From positions 121,807,474 through 121,871,473 of the forward strand of contig NC_073691.1 in the NCBI RefSeq assembly GCF_029784155.1: a DNA stretch of 64,000 bases. Reading direction: 5' to 3'. The position numbers were made by a program, and so were the translations under genes. Below, in pieces: positions 12,000-23,574 of the stretch. The notes under the pieces were generated by a model that saw only the letters and a list, made by a program, of their open reading frames with translations, searched no databases and had not been told where the DNA came from. The first letter of the stretch is position 1. Every line of letters starts with the position of its first letter. The stretch comes from Uranotaenia lowii (lineage: Eukaryota > Arthropoda > Insecta > Diptera > Culicidae).

Positions 12000-14667
12000 G
12001 GGGATTTTTTTTTATTATCTGACGGGTTTGCGCCGGGGGTCTTCAGATTTTCTCGAAAATTGAAAATTTGGTTCATTTTTGCGACTTAAAAACACATGTA
12101 TTTTTTCAGATTTCTAACATTTTTATTTTTTGAGTTAGCTTCGGTTAGATTTTTTTGTCAATAAAAAATAACCATTTTTCAAAACTACATAACTCTGTTA
12201 TTTTCCAACGGAAATTATAAAATAGCACATCAAAATGCATTGAAATTTAATAAGCTTTCCAAATAAAATAGCTGGAAAAAAATAAATAAAGACCTTTAAC
12301 ATGAAAAGTTGTAAATAAACTTTATATGGCGTCTAAAAGTACCTGCTGCACCACCGAATATTTTGCAAAAAATACCATTGAATAGCTCAATTTATGATGC
12401 AACTTTCATCTGAAGACACCAAAGTGGGCCATCAACTCCTTGAAGAGTTATGAAAGAAATAATGGCAACAAATCTCTTTTTTTGCATCGAAAACAAACAA
12501 TGGTCGAACAATTGCACTAGCATATGGAGTGAGCGCGTACTTCTAACAACATGGAAACAAAAGAACTTTTCAAAGCAGGTAAAAAACACTATTTTTTTTA
12601 TGCTTTGTAGAATGCCCCTACTCGCATAACAGTCCCATATGAATTTTCGTCATTTTAGGTCAACATAGGGATTCAAAATAAAACACTTAAAAAAGAGGTT
12701 TTGTTCTACAAATTTCGAAAAAAATATAAATTTGTGGCTGTCCTATATGAAATATACCCGAATAACAGTTCCATGACATACCACGGATTTGGTTACTTTT
12801 CAATGCTTCTTTCGGCGAAATAGTCTTTGATTTATTGCTTTGAATCATGTAAAACAAATTTAACTCACTTGATGTCGAATGATGCACACGAGATTTCGAA
12901 AGCAGGTCTGACTTCCTTAGGAATGACTTCCTGAGCGAAAAACTATGCAATCAAAAATCGTAAAAAGATTCAACTTACAATGTGAAATTTACGATATTTT
13001 GTATGTTTCTTTTTCTGACAATTGCATTTAGAAGTTCAAAAATGATCAAATTTAAGTCTTAGAAAGTAGCTTGGTGAGAAAAATATATTTTGTATGGGAC
13101 TGTTAAGCTAGTAGATTCGAAAAAGGTTTCAAATATGGTCGATAAACAGTCCCATAATGAATAAAAATGGTGCTCTCGACCTTACCAATAACCCAATTTC
13201 GAAAATTTCAGGTCTTACGATTTATTATGACAACCTAGAAACGATTTCCGTTCATGCCAAAAGTGGTGATCACAATTTAAGAATGTATTACAAAACAGGA
13301 AAAGCTGATTTTCTCGCTTGCTTGTTTTTGCATATGGGACTGTTATGAAAGTAGGGGCGGTAGAGTGTTGCAGCTAAACTGACTTCATGTTATATCCAAA
13401 AATCTAATAACGTATTCGCTTATACACAGTTTTGCACCAGGTCACAACCAGTTTTGCAAATTTTGCTGTCATTTTTAGAAGTTTATGCGCTCAGTTTTGC
13501 ATCCGTAATTCCCCAGATTAGATTTAAATGGATGGTGGAACACTGAAGATTCGTTTGATCGAGGTAGCAAAACACTGACGACAAATTATGTTCGTTCTAG
13601 TATGGTAAACCTCAAAACTGGGCGAATGGAGAAAACGAATACGGTAAAAGTATCATATTTTCAATGACATATTACCTACAATGGGAATGATGCTGTTTAC
13701 AGCCTGGGCTGGCCATACTGAGCTCTTCGATTATTTCTACATTTGTGCCACACTCTTTGTTAATGATCAATGGGAAAAGATTTTGGTGTCCAGTGCTTAG
13801 CCCCGATATAAAAACTATGTAAAGCACGTCTATATTTCATTTTTTTAATCACATTTTTTTGATCCCAAACACAGGGACTGAACCTTCTACTATTGGCATT
13901 GATTATGCTTCACAACGATGTTTGATCGAGAAGTTAATAAGTTATATAGCATATGACCAAGTTGTAAAAGCAACATTTCCATTATTTGTTATATCACATT
14001 AACAATACGATACTAAGAATTTTGGTTAAAATTTTAAATCAGTTATGCTGCAAATACTCTACAAAGCACAAAAAAGTAGTGCTTTTTACCTGCTTTGGTA
14101 AGTTCTTTTGTTTCCATGTTGTTAGAAGTGCGCGCTAACTTCATATGTGTGTGCAGTTGTTTGACCATTGTTTGTTTTCGTCGCAAAAAAAGAGATTTAT
14201 CGTCATTATTTCTTTCATAACTCTTCAAGGAGTTGATGGCCCACTTTGGTGTCTTCAGATGAAAGTTGCATCATAAATTGAGCTATTCAATGGTATTTTT
14301 TGCAAAATATTCGGTGGTGCAGCCGGTACTTTTAGACGCCATTTAAAGTTTAATTACAACTTTTCATGTTGAAGGTCTTTATTTATTTTTTTCCAGCTAT
14401 TTTATTTGGAAAGCTGTTAAAATTTCAATGCATTTTGATGTGCTATTTTATAATTTCCGTTGAAAAATAACAGAGTTATGTAGCTTTGAAAAATGGTTAT
14501 TTTTTATTGACAAAAAAATCTAACCGAAGCTAACTCAAAAAATAAAAATGTTAGAAATCTGAAAAAATACATGTGTTTTTAAGTTGCAAAAATGAACCAA
14601 ATTTTCAATTTTGGGGAAAATCTGAAGACCCCCGGCGCAAATTGTCAGATAATAAAAAAAAATCCCC
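12000..14667. mobile_element. Long-TIR element (~610-bp arms), interrupted by a MITE
   Basis: The left arm starts GGGGATTTTTTTTTATTATC at 12000 and runs to about 12614, resuming at 13360-13390. The right arm, from about 14035 to 14667, is its reverse complement and ends in AAATCCCC. Shared landmarks are GCGCCGGGGGTCTTCAG, GTTAGATTTTTTTGTCAAT, CAACTCCTTGAAGAGTTATG, and the AAAGCAGGTAAAAA block. The central ~650 bp (13390-14035) has no open frame of note. It is a non-autonomous fold-back or MITE-type element. No target duplication is obvious (left flank AAGCTTTT, right flank TTATCTCA). Confidence 0.85.
12615..13359. mobile_element. 745-bp MITE nested in the left arm, 8-bp target duplication
   Basis: The inverted ends are CCCCTACTCGCATAACAGTC at the left and the reverse complement of CCCCTACTTTCATAACAGTC at the right; both continue into CCATATG. 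The flanks are GTAGAATG (12607-12614) and GTAGAGTG (13360-13367). In the uninterrupted right arm of the host element the matching site reads GTAGAGTA once, so the pre-insertion site is preserved in the same molecule. An 8-bp duplication fits hAT-type mobilisation. There is no transposase; the open frames inside are not convincing. Confidence 0.85.
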
Positions 14668-16159
14668 TTATCTCAGAGCTTCTTGCTGGTAGGTAGCCAG
14701 AAAAAAAACTGTTTCGTCTTTCGTCTTTGGAGCCATGGAGCTGTGCAAAATAATTGAAAATGACAAAATTTGAATTTGCAAAATTGCATTACAGCTTCAT
14801 CGAAGAAAGACACCGACTGTTGTGGCTGTATGACGACAATCCCTGATACTGACCTCGACAGGTAGACTGCTCTCTGCCAGCTACGTGATCCCATTAGCAA
14901 TTTCATCTCGGGATAGTTTCTTAATTAAATTATATATTTTATTTCTCATTTATTTGTTTGAGGTATCTAATTATTGAAACTACTAAGCTTCAATAAAAAC
15001 GTTCATAACATTTTTGAACGCAAAGAAGGGATCCTAAAATTATGTACATCGTTCGCCATACATCCAAATATCTCTATATTTTCGTGAAATACGACTGAAG
15101 TTCTAGTTAACTGTAAAAATTTCATTAGCATGAAAGGTCCAGTCAAAAACAAACAATTTGAAAATAATTTACTTGGCTCGTCTTTCACAGCAGTTTTGGC
15201 AACTGAAACCAACTGCAACTTTCAGTTTAAATTTTCTCGTAAACTAGCTGCCTCAGGACAACAAATTCTACATTGAAACAGTACTCACATTCAGAATAAC
15301 AATTTCGGAAAAGAAACGGCGGTTTAAAATAAAAAAAGGTTTATTTTATCAAAACACTAACACTTTGTTTTCAGGTCCTACCTTGGACAACTGGGAACGA
15401 TTTCAGATTTATATTCATACAATATTTCATTTTCTTTCGTCATTTTCGGCATTTAAAAGAGGAAAAGTTGATCGTTCCAACTTCCCCATAGACCAGTAGT
15501 CCATAACAATTAACGTGCTAATTTTTCTCGCTTTTCGTCTATCAAGCTAATCTCATCAGCATTTGTCAACTACATTTTCTGCATCACGTTGAACGTAATT
15601 TTATCAAAATTGATGCACTGCTGAATTTTGGATGATTTTTAAAGTGAATTATACGAAAAATCGTCCCCACTTTACCCCGGTGTACCGTATTAAGATCTTC
15701 TTTTGACGAATATTCTTGAAGATTACTATCAATAAATCCATTGTGGAAAATTGAAAAGTTTCACACAGCGACTATTTTTCGCTTTTTTTTTTATTTGTAA
15801 ATGCAAAAGATCGAAAGGCTGCGAATATGAAGAAATCCTCTAGAACAAACTTGAAAACGATTGTTAAAAAAAAATACAAACTCAACTGTGTCAACCGGAG
15901 ACAAGATATTTTTTTTAGATTAAGGAAATGTCGAATTATGGGTTGTTGCCATTAACCGAATTTTGATCAATCATTTGAGAAGACATCCAATAATGAAAAT
16001 ACGACGACTTAAGAATAATAAACATCCAAAACAGTTTAATAAACCAATGAAAAACTTTAAAAATCACTAACGAAAAGTTCATAAAACGTACAGTAAGCTC
16101 AATAAAGGTAAATTCCCACAAATTCATAAGAGAATGTGCGATCTGAACTTAGAAAAATG
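14668..16159. other. Intron sequence, no gene seen
   Basis: AT-rich intronic sequence up to the edge of the nonamer array. A piece ending CACTTTACCCCGGTGTACCG near 15670-15688 resembles the ends of the GGGGTAA MITE family seen at 43.4 and 45.1 kb, in inverse orientation. No exon, RNA gene or complete element was recognised. Confidence 0.4.
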
Positions 16160-19100
16160 GTCAATATTGTCAAAATTGTCAAAATTTTCGAAATTATCGA
16201 AATTGTCAAAATAGTCAAAATTGTCAAAATTGTCAAAATTGTCAAAATTGTCAAAATTGTCAAAATTGTCAAAATTGTCAAAATTGTCAAAATTGTCAAA
16301 ATTGTCAAAATTGTCAAAATTGTCAAAATTGTCAAAATTGTCAAAATTGTCAAAATTGTCAAAATTGTCAAAATTGTCAAAATTGTCAAAATTGTCAAAA
16401 TTGTCAAAATTGTCAAAATTGTCAAAATTGTCAAAATTGTCAAAATTCTCAAAATTGTCAAAATTGTCAAAATTGTCAAAATTGTCAAAATTGTCAAAAT
16501 TGTCAAAATTGTCAAAATTGTCAAAATTGTCAAAATTGTCAAAATTGTCAAAATTGTCAAAATTGTCAAAATTGTCAAAATTGTCAAAATTGTCAAAATT
16601 GTCAAAATTGTCAAAATTGTCAAAATTGACAAAATTGTCAAAATTGTCAAAATTGTCAAAATTGTCAAAATTGTCAAAATTATCAAAATTGTCAAAATTG
16701 TCAAAATTGTCAAAATTGTCAAAATTTTCAAAATTGTCAAAATTGTCAAAATTGTCAAAATTGTCAAAATTGTCAAAATTGTCAAAATTGTCAAAATTGT
16801 CAAAATTGTCAAAATTGTCAAAATTGTCAAAATTGTCAAAATTGTCAAAATTGTCAAAATTGTCAAAATTGTCAAAATTGTCAAAATTGTCAAATTGTCA
16901 AAATTGTCAAAATTGTCAAAATTGTCAAAATTGTCAAAATTGTCAAATTGTCAAAATTGTCAAAATTGTCAAAATTGTCAAAATTGTCAAAATTGTCAAA
17001 ATTGTCAAAATTGTCAAAATTGTCAAAATTGTCAAAATTGTCAAAATTGTCAAAATTGTCAAAATTGTCAAAATTGTCAAAATTGTCAAAATTGTCAAAA
17101 TTGTCAAAATTGTCAAATTGTCAAAATTGTCAAAATTGTCAAAATTGTCAAAATTGTCAAAATTGTCAAAATTGTCAAAATTGTCAAAATTGTCAAAATT
17201 GTCAAAATTGTCAAAATTGTCAAAATTGTCAAAATTGTCAAAATTGTCAAAATTGTCAAAATTGTCAAAATTGTCAAAATTGTCAAATTGTCAAAATTGT
17301 CAAAATTGTCAAAATTGTCAAAATTGTCAAAATTGTCAAAATTGTCAAAATTGTCAAAATTGTCAAAACTGTCAAAATTGTCAAAATTGTCAAAATTGTC
17401 AAAATTGTCAAAATTGTCAAAATTGTCAAAATTGTCAAAATTGTCAAAATTGTCAAAATTGTCAAAATTGTCAAAATTGTCAAAATTGTCAAAATTGTCA
17501 AAATTGTCAAAATTGTCAAAATTGTCAAAATTGTCAAAATTGTCAAAATTGTCGAAATTGTCAAAATTGTCAAAATTGTCAAAATTGTCAAAATTGTCAA
17601 AATTGTCAAAATTGTCAAAATTGTCAAAATTGTCAAAATTGTCAAAATTGTCAAAATTGTCAAAATTGTCAAAATTGTCAAAATTGTCAAAATTGTCAAA
17701 ATTGTCAAAATTGTCAAAATTGTCAAATTTGTCAAAATTGTCAAAATTGTCAAAATTGTCAAAATTGTCAAAATTGTCAAAATTGTCAAAATTGTCAAAA
17801 TTGTCAAAATTGTCAAAATTGTCAAAATTGTCAAAATTGTCAAAATTGTCAAAATTGTCAAAATTGTCAAAATTGTCAAAATTGTCAAAATTGTCAAAAT
17901 TGTCAAAATTGTCAAAATTGTCAAAATTGTCAAATTGTCAAAATTGTCAAAATTGTCAAAATTGTCAAAATTGTCAAAATTGTCAAAATTGTCAAAATTG
18001 TCAAAATTGTCAAAATTGTCAAAATTGTCAAAATTGTCAAAATTGTCAAAATTGTCAAAATTGTCAAAATTGTCAAAATTGTCAAAATTGTCAAAATTGT
18101 CAAAATTGTCAAAATTGTCAAAATTGTCAAAATTGTCAAAATTGTCAAAATTGTCAAAATTGTCAAAATTGTCAAAATTGTCAAAATTGTCAAAATTGTC
18201 AAAATTGTCAAAATTGTCAAAATTGTCAAAATTGTCAAAATTGTCAAAATTGTCAAAATTGTCAAAATTGTCAAAATTGTCAAAATTGTCAAAATTGTCA
18301 AAATTGTCAAAATTGTCAAAATTGTCAAAATTGTCAAAATTGTCAAAATTGTCAAATTGTCAATATTGTCAAAATTGTCAAAATTGTCAAAATTGTCAAA
18401 ATTGTCAAAATTGTCAAAATTGTCAAAATTGTCAAAATTGTCAAAATTGTCAAAATTGTCAAAATTGTCAAAATTGTCAAAATTGTCAAAATTGTCAAAA
18501 TTGTCAAAATTGTCAAAATTGTCAAAATTGTCAAAATTGACAAAATTGTCAAAATTGTCAAAATTATCAAAATTGTCAAAATTGTCAAAATTGTCAAAAT
18601 TGTCAAAATTGTCAAAATTGTCAAAATTGTCAAAATTGTCAAAATTGTCAAAATTGTCAAAATTGTCAAAATTGTCAAAATTGTCAAAATTGTCAAAATT
18701 GTCAAAATTGTCAAAATTGTCAAAATTGTCAAAATTGTCAAAATTGTCAAAATTGTCAAAATTGTCAAAATTGTCAAAATTGTCAAAATTGTCAAAATTG
18801 TCAAAATTGTCAAAATTGTCAAAATTGTCAAAATTGTCAAAATTGTCAAAATTGTCAAAATTGTCAAAATTGTCAAAATTGTCAAAATTGTCAAAATTGT
18901 CAAAATTGTCAAAATTGTCAAAATTGTCAAAATTGTCAAAATTGTCAAAATTGTCAAAATTGTCAAAATTGTCAAAATTGTCAAAATTGTCAAAATTGTC
19001 AAAATTGTCAAAATTGTCAAAATTGTCAAAATTGACAAAATTGTCAAATTGTCAAAATTGTCAAAATTGTCAAAATTGTCAAAATTGTCAAAATTGTCAA

Positions 19101-21981
19101 AATTGTCAAAATTGTCAAAATTGTCAAAATTGTCAAAATTGTCAAAATTGTCAAAATTGTCAAAATTGTCAAAATTGTCAAAATTGTCAAAATTGTCCAA
19201 ATTGTCAAAATTGTCAAAATTGTCAAAATTGTCAAAATTGTCAAAATTGTCAAAATTGTCAAAATTGTTAAAATTGTCAAAATTGTCAAAATTGTCAAAA
19301 TTGTCAAAATTGTCAAAATTGTCAAAATTGTCAAAATTGTCAAAATTGTCAAAATTGTCAAAATTGTCAAAATTGTCAAAATTGTCAAAATTGTCAAAAT
19401 TGTCAAAATTGTCAAAATTGTCAAAATTGTCAAAATTGTCAAAATTGTCAAAATTGTCAAAATTGTCAAAATTGTCAAAATTGTCAAAATTGTCAAAATT
19501 GTCAAAATTGTCAAAATTGTCAAAATTGTCAAAATTGTCAAAATTGTCAAAATTGTCAAAATTGTCAAAATTGTCAAAATTGTCAAAATTGTCAAAATTG
19601 TCAAAATTGTCAAAATTGTCAAAATTGTCAAAATTGTCAAAATTGTCAAAATTGTCAAAATTGTCAAAATTGTCAAAATTGTCAAAATTGTCAAAATTGT
19701 CAAAATTGTTAAAATTGTCAAAATTGTCAAAATTGTCAAAATTGTCAAAATTGTCAAAACTGTCAAAATTGTCAAAATTGTCAAAATTGTCAAAATTGTC
19801 AAAATTGTCAAAATTGTCAAAATTGTCAAAATTGTCAAAATTGTCAAAATTGTCAAAATTGTCAAAATTGTCAAAATTGTCAAAATTGTCAAAATTGTCA
19901 AAATTGTCAAAATTGTCAAAATTGTCAAATTTGTCAAAATTGTCAAAATTGTCAAAATTGTCAAAATTGTCAAAATTGTCAAAATTGTCAAAATTGTCAA
20001 AATTGTCAAAATTGTCAAAATTGTCAAAATTGTCAAAATTGTCAAAATTGTCAAAATTGTCAAAATTGTCAAAATTGTCAAAATTGTCAAAATTGTCAAA
20101 ATTGTCAAAATTGTCAAAATTGTCAAAATTGTCAAAATTGTCAAAATTGTCAAAATTGTCAAAATTGTCAAAATTGTCAAAATTGTCAAAATTGTCAAAA
20201 TTGTCAAAATTGTCAAAATTGTCAAAATTGTCAAAATTGTCAAAATTGTCAAAATTGTCAAAATTGTCAAAATTGTCAAAATTGTCAAAATTGTCAAAAT
20301 TGTCAAAATTGTCAAAATTGTCAAAATTGTCAAAATTGTCCAAATTGTCAAAATTGTCAAAATTGTCAAAATTGTCAAAATTGTCAAAATTGTCAAAATT
20401 GTCAAAATTGTCAAAATTGTCAAAATTGTCAAAATTGTCAAAATTGTCAAAATTGTCAAAATTGTCAAAATTGTCAAAATTGTCAAAATTGTCAAAATTG
20501 TCAAAATTGTCAAAATTGTCAAAATTGTCAAAATTGTCAAAATTGTCAAAATTGTCAAAATTGTCAAAATTGTCAAAATTGTCAAAATTGTCAAAATTGT
20601 CAAAATTGTCGAAATTGTCGAAATTGTCAAAATTGTCAAAATTGTCAAAATTGTCAAAATTATCAAAATTTTCAAAATTGTCAAAATTGTCAAAATTGTT
20701 AAAATTATCAAAACTGTCAAAACTGTCAAAATTGTCAAAATTGTCAAAATTGTCAAAATTGTCAAAATTGTCAAAATTGTCAAAATTGTCAAAATTGTCA
20801 AAATTGTCAAAATTGTCAAAATTGTCAAAATTGTCAAAATTGTCAAAATTGTCAAAATTGTCAAAATTGTCAAAATTGTCAAAATTGTCAAAATTGTCAA
20901 AATTGTCAAAATTGTCAAAATTGTCAAAATTGTCAAAATTGTCAAAATTGTCAAAATTGTCAAAATTGTCAAAATTGTCAAAATTGTCAAAATTGTCAAA
21001 ATTGTCAAAATTGTCAAAATTGTCAAAATTGTCAAAATTGTCAAAATTGTCAAAATTGTCAAAATTGTCAAAACTGTCAAAATTGTCAAAATTGTCAAAA
21101 TTGTCAAAATTGTCAAAATTGTCAAAATTGTCAAAATTGTCAAAATTGTCAAAATTGTCAAAATTGTCAAAATTGTCAAAATTGTCAAAATTGTCAAAAT
21201 TGTCAAAATTGTCAAAATTGTCAAAATTGTCAAAATTGTCAAAATTGTCAAAATTGTCAAAATTGTCAAAATTGTCAAAATTGTCAAAATTGTCAAAATT
21301 GTCAAAATTGTCAAAATTGTCAAAATTGTCAAAATTGTCAAAATTGTCAAAATTGTCAAAATTGTCAAAATTGTCAAAATTGTCAAAATTGTCAAAATTG
21401 TCAAAATTGTCAAAATTGTCAAAATTGTCAAAATTGTCAAAATTGTCAAAATTGTCAAAATTGTCAAAATTGTCAAAATTGTCAAAATTGTCAAAATTGT
21501 CAAAATTGTTAAAATTGTCAAAATTGTCAAAATTGTCCAAATTGTCAAAATTGTCAAAATTGTCAAAATTGTCAAAATTGTCAAAATTGTCAAAATTGTC
21601 AAAATTGTCAAAATTGTCAAAATTGTCAAAATTGTCAAAATTGTCAAAATTGTCAAAATTGTCAAAATTGTCAAAATTGTCAAAATTGTCAAAATTGTCA
21701 AAATTGTCAAAATTGTCAAAATTGTCAAAATTGTCAAAATTGTCAAAATTGTCAAAATTGTCAAAATTGTCAAAATTGTCAAAATTGTCAAAATTGTCAA
21801 AATTGTCAAAATTGTCAAAATTGTCAAAATTGTCAAAATTGTCAAAGTTGTCAAAATTGTCAAAATTGTCAAAATTGTCAAAATTGTCAAAATTGTCAAA
21901 ATTGTCAAAATTGTCAAAATTGTCAAAATTGTCAAAATTGTCAAAATTGTCAAAATTGTCAAAATTGTCAAAATTGTCAAA
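16160..21981. repeat. Giant nonamer minisatellite, (GTCAAAATT)n, about 647 units
   Basis: About 5.82 kb of head-to-tail GTCAAAATT, nearly all identical. Exceptions are single-base variants (GTCGAAATT, ATCAAAATT, GTTAAAATT, GTCAAAACT, GACAAAATT, GTCCAAATT) and seven 8-bp units (GTCAAATT) near 16889, 16943, 17113, 17284, 17930, 18352 and 19044. The left edge (16160-16215) is degenerate; the right edge stops abruptly at CAAACATGCTGC. Because the unit is 9 bp and stop-free in five of six frames, it creates very long artificial open frames (Lys-Ile-Val, Ser-Lys-Leu, Gln-Asn-Cys; minus strand Thr-Ile-Leu, Asn-Phe-Asp). These should not be annotated as genes. It sits in the 21.4-kb intron of the sidestep-family gene. 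Confidence 0.97.
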
Positions 21982-23429
21982 CATGCTGCAGCTAAATTCA
22001 TCCTTGTCATTAAACGATATCTGAAATATTTATGTCAGAGCCCATTCAAAGGAACTGATTTTTGTTCAGAATGCCAACGTCAATCATTACGAAGAATCAT
22101 GATCATAATGGCGCTTCTGAAACTGTTTGATTGATTTATTTAACACTATGACACGCGCGAAAAAAGAATCAACGTCATTGGTAAGCATAAAGAGAAAATA
22201 AATAACTTAAGCCCCTGAAGCATAAAATTTCTGTTAGATCGTATTTCGCGATACTTCCTAAGCTATTTTTGCTTCAATTATCAAACGCAATATAAGAATC
22301 AAGCGGAAAAAATATTGACAGCTCGAGAAGTGGAATTAATTGTTTAAATAAGTAATTTTTCTGCTTCCCTCATCACGTCACGCTCATTTCATGTCAATCA
22401 CAACCAGAAACTTGAGGAAAATTATCGCAATCTTTTTGCGGAAGTGGGTAAAAAAATATGGGAAAATGGAAAAAATGTAAGAAGAAAGTCTCGGAAGAGA
22501 AAAAGTTATTACCAATACGCAAAGTGAGATATTGACATTGAGTGAACACAGAGCGAGGAAAAAAAGCAGAGATCCGCTATTGAATGGAAATTACGTTTAA
22601 TGAACGGCAAGCAATAAAAAAAATCACGGGGAGGCGTTCGCGAAGGAAATTGGTTCAAAGTGAAAATGACAACGTTTCCCAATCGTCGATCCCGTTGTCG
22701 TCTTTGGCGTCTTTTCCATTTGCCCAATCGGAGGTTTTTCTTTCGCATAGCTGGCTCTTTGTCAAGCAATCTTTCAATTTTCCACCTTTCTTTGATTTCA
22801 TGGGCTCTGAATTTGGTGGAAAAATATTATACGCAGCACAGTTGTCTGGTTCGCGTAATGAAAATTTTCTCATTTAATGTACAGCGATGCCATTTATCTC
22901 TTGAGTTTGAAGAATGTCAGTAAATTAGTTAATCTCTCTGAAAATATTCAAAAACTTATCAAAGGTCAGGAATTGAAGAAACAGCCTTTTATTTATTGAG
23001 AACCATCTGTCGAGTTTGGAATATGAGTATTCTCATTCTGACATATTCCCATTAAATTCTTAAATTTGGCAACCCCATTGGCAGTTGGCTTGGTTGGGTA
23101 TCACAATCACCGACCGGTATTCAAAGATGCCGCCACTCTGGATGATGAAGTTTGGAGGAGAGCCGGAAATTGGCACCGGGAACTGTGCTTTGAACGGGAA
23201 AAAATGAATAAGAGAATCGCAAATCTCTTCTTGCTTTGGTAGCAGAAAAAATCAGCGATGAAAATGATTTTCCTCTTTGTGACTGCCGGCATTCTCGCTC
23301 GATGCGCAATAATGCAAGGAATGATAATGATATAGCCTGGCGCAGCTGAGGGAGCTGAAAGGCATTCCTCTACTCGAGCTCTGTTTTTCTACACTCTTTC
23401 AGGTCCCTCGCGATTCCAGAGGTACTTAC
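21982..23429. other. Intron sequence between satellite and Ig3 exon
   Basis: Ordinary intronic DNA on the donor side of the 21.4-kb intron, ending with the minus-strand donor GTAAGTAC just below 23430. Open frames around 22.5-22.9 kb overlap on both strands and are rich in Arg, Phe and Ser without domain features, so no gene is called. Confidence 0.5.
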
Positions 23430-23574
23430 AATGCACCACAAGTCTCCATTTGTCCTCGATGGCACTGTCCGGGATCAGTTGATTCTCGGCCCTGCAGGTC
23501 AGGTACTTGCCGTCGTCCTCCATAGTCGGGGTGAACGAAAGCACACTCAGCGACTGGTTTCCGGTCTCGGCAAA
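23430..23574 (-). CDS. Sidestep-family Ig protein exon: Ig3, C-terminal half
   Basis: Encodes the second half of the third Ig domain. It contains the diagnostic F/G-strand motif of an Ig fold ([17 protein letters not shown], with Asp-x-Gly-x-Tyr-x-Cys), an NQS N-glycosylation site, and the linker [10 protein letters not shown]. The exon is 145 nt, starting in phase 0 directly after CTCCAG (acceptor) and ending in phase 1 with donor GTAAGTAC. Joined upstream to the exon ending at 40662 (RLSKN) and downstream to 2017 (TPIV), it gives an uninterrupted frame. Lys-Tyr-Leu-Thr-Cys-Arg-Ala-Glu-Asn is typical of sidestep proteins. The alternative, a general nephrin/kirre-like Ig protein, is less likely because of the flanking linkers. 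Confidence 0.92.

Noticed and set aside
16136..22024. 1962-codon plus-strand and ~1000-1200-codon minus-strand open frames
   Set aside because: They are direct translations of the (GTCAAAATT)n array and switch repeat type at each 8-bp unit. No protein domain, start context or splice support.
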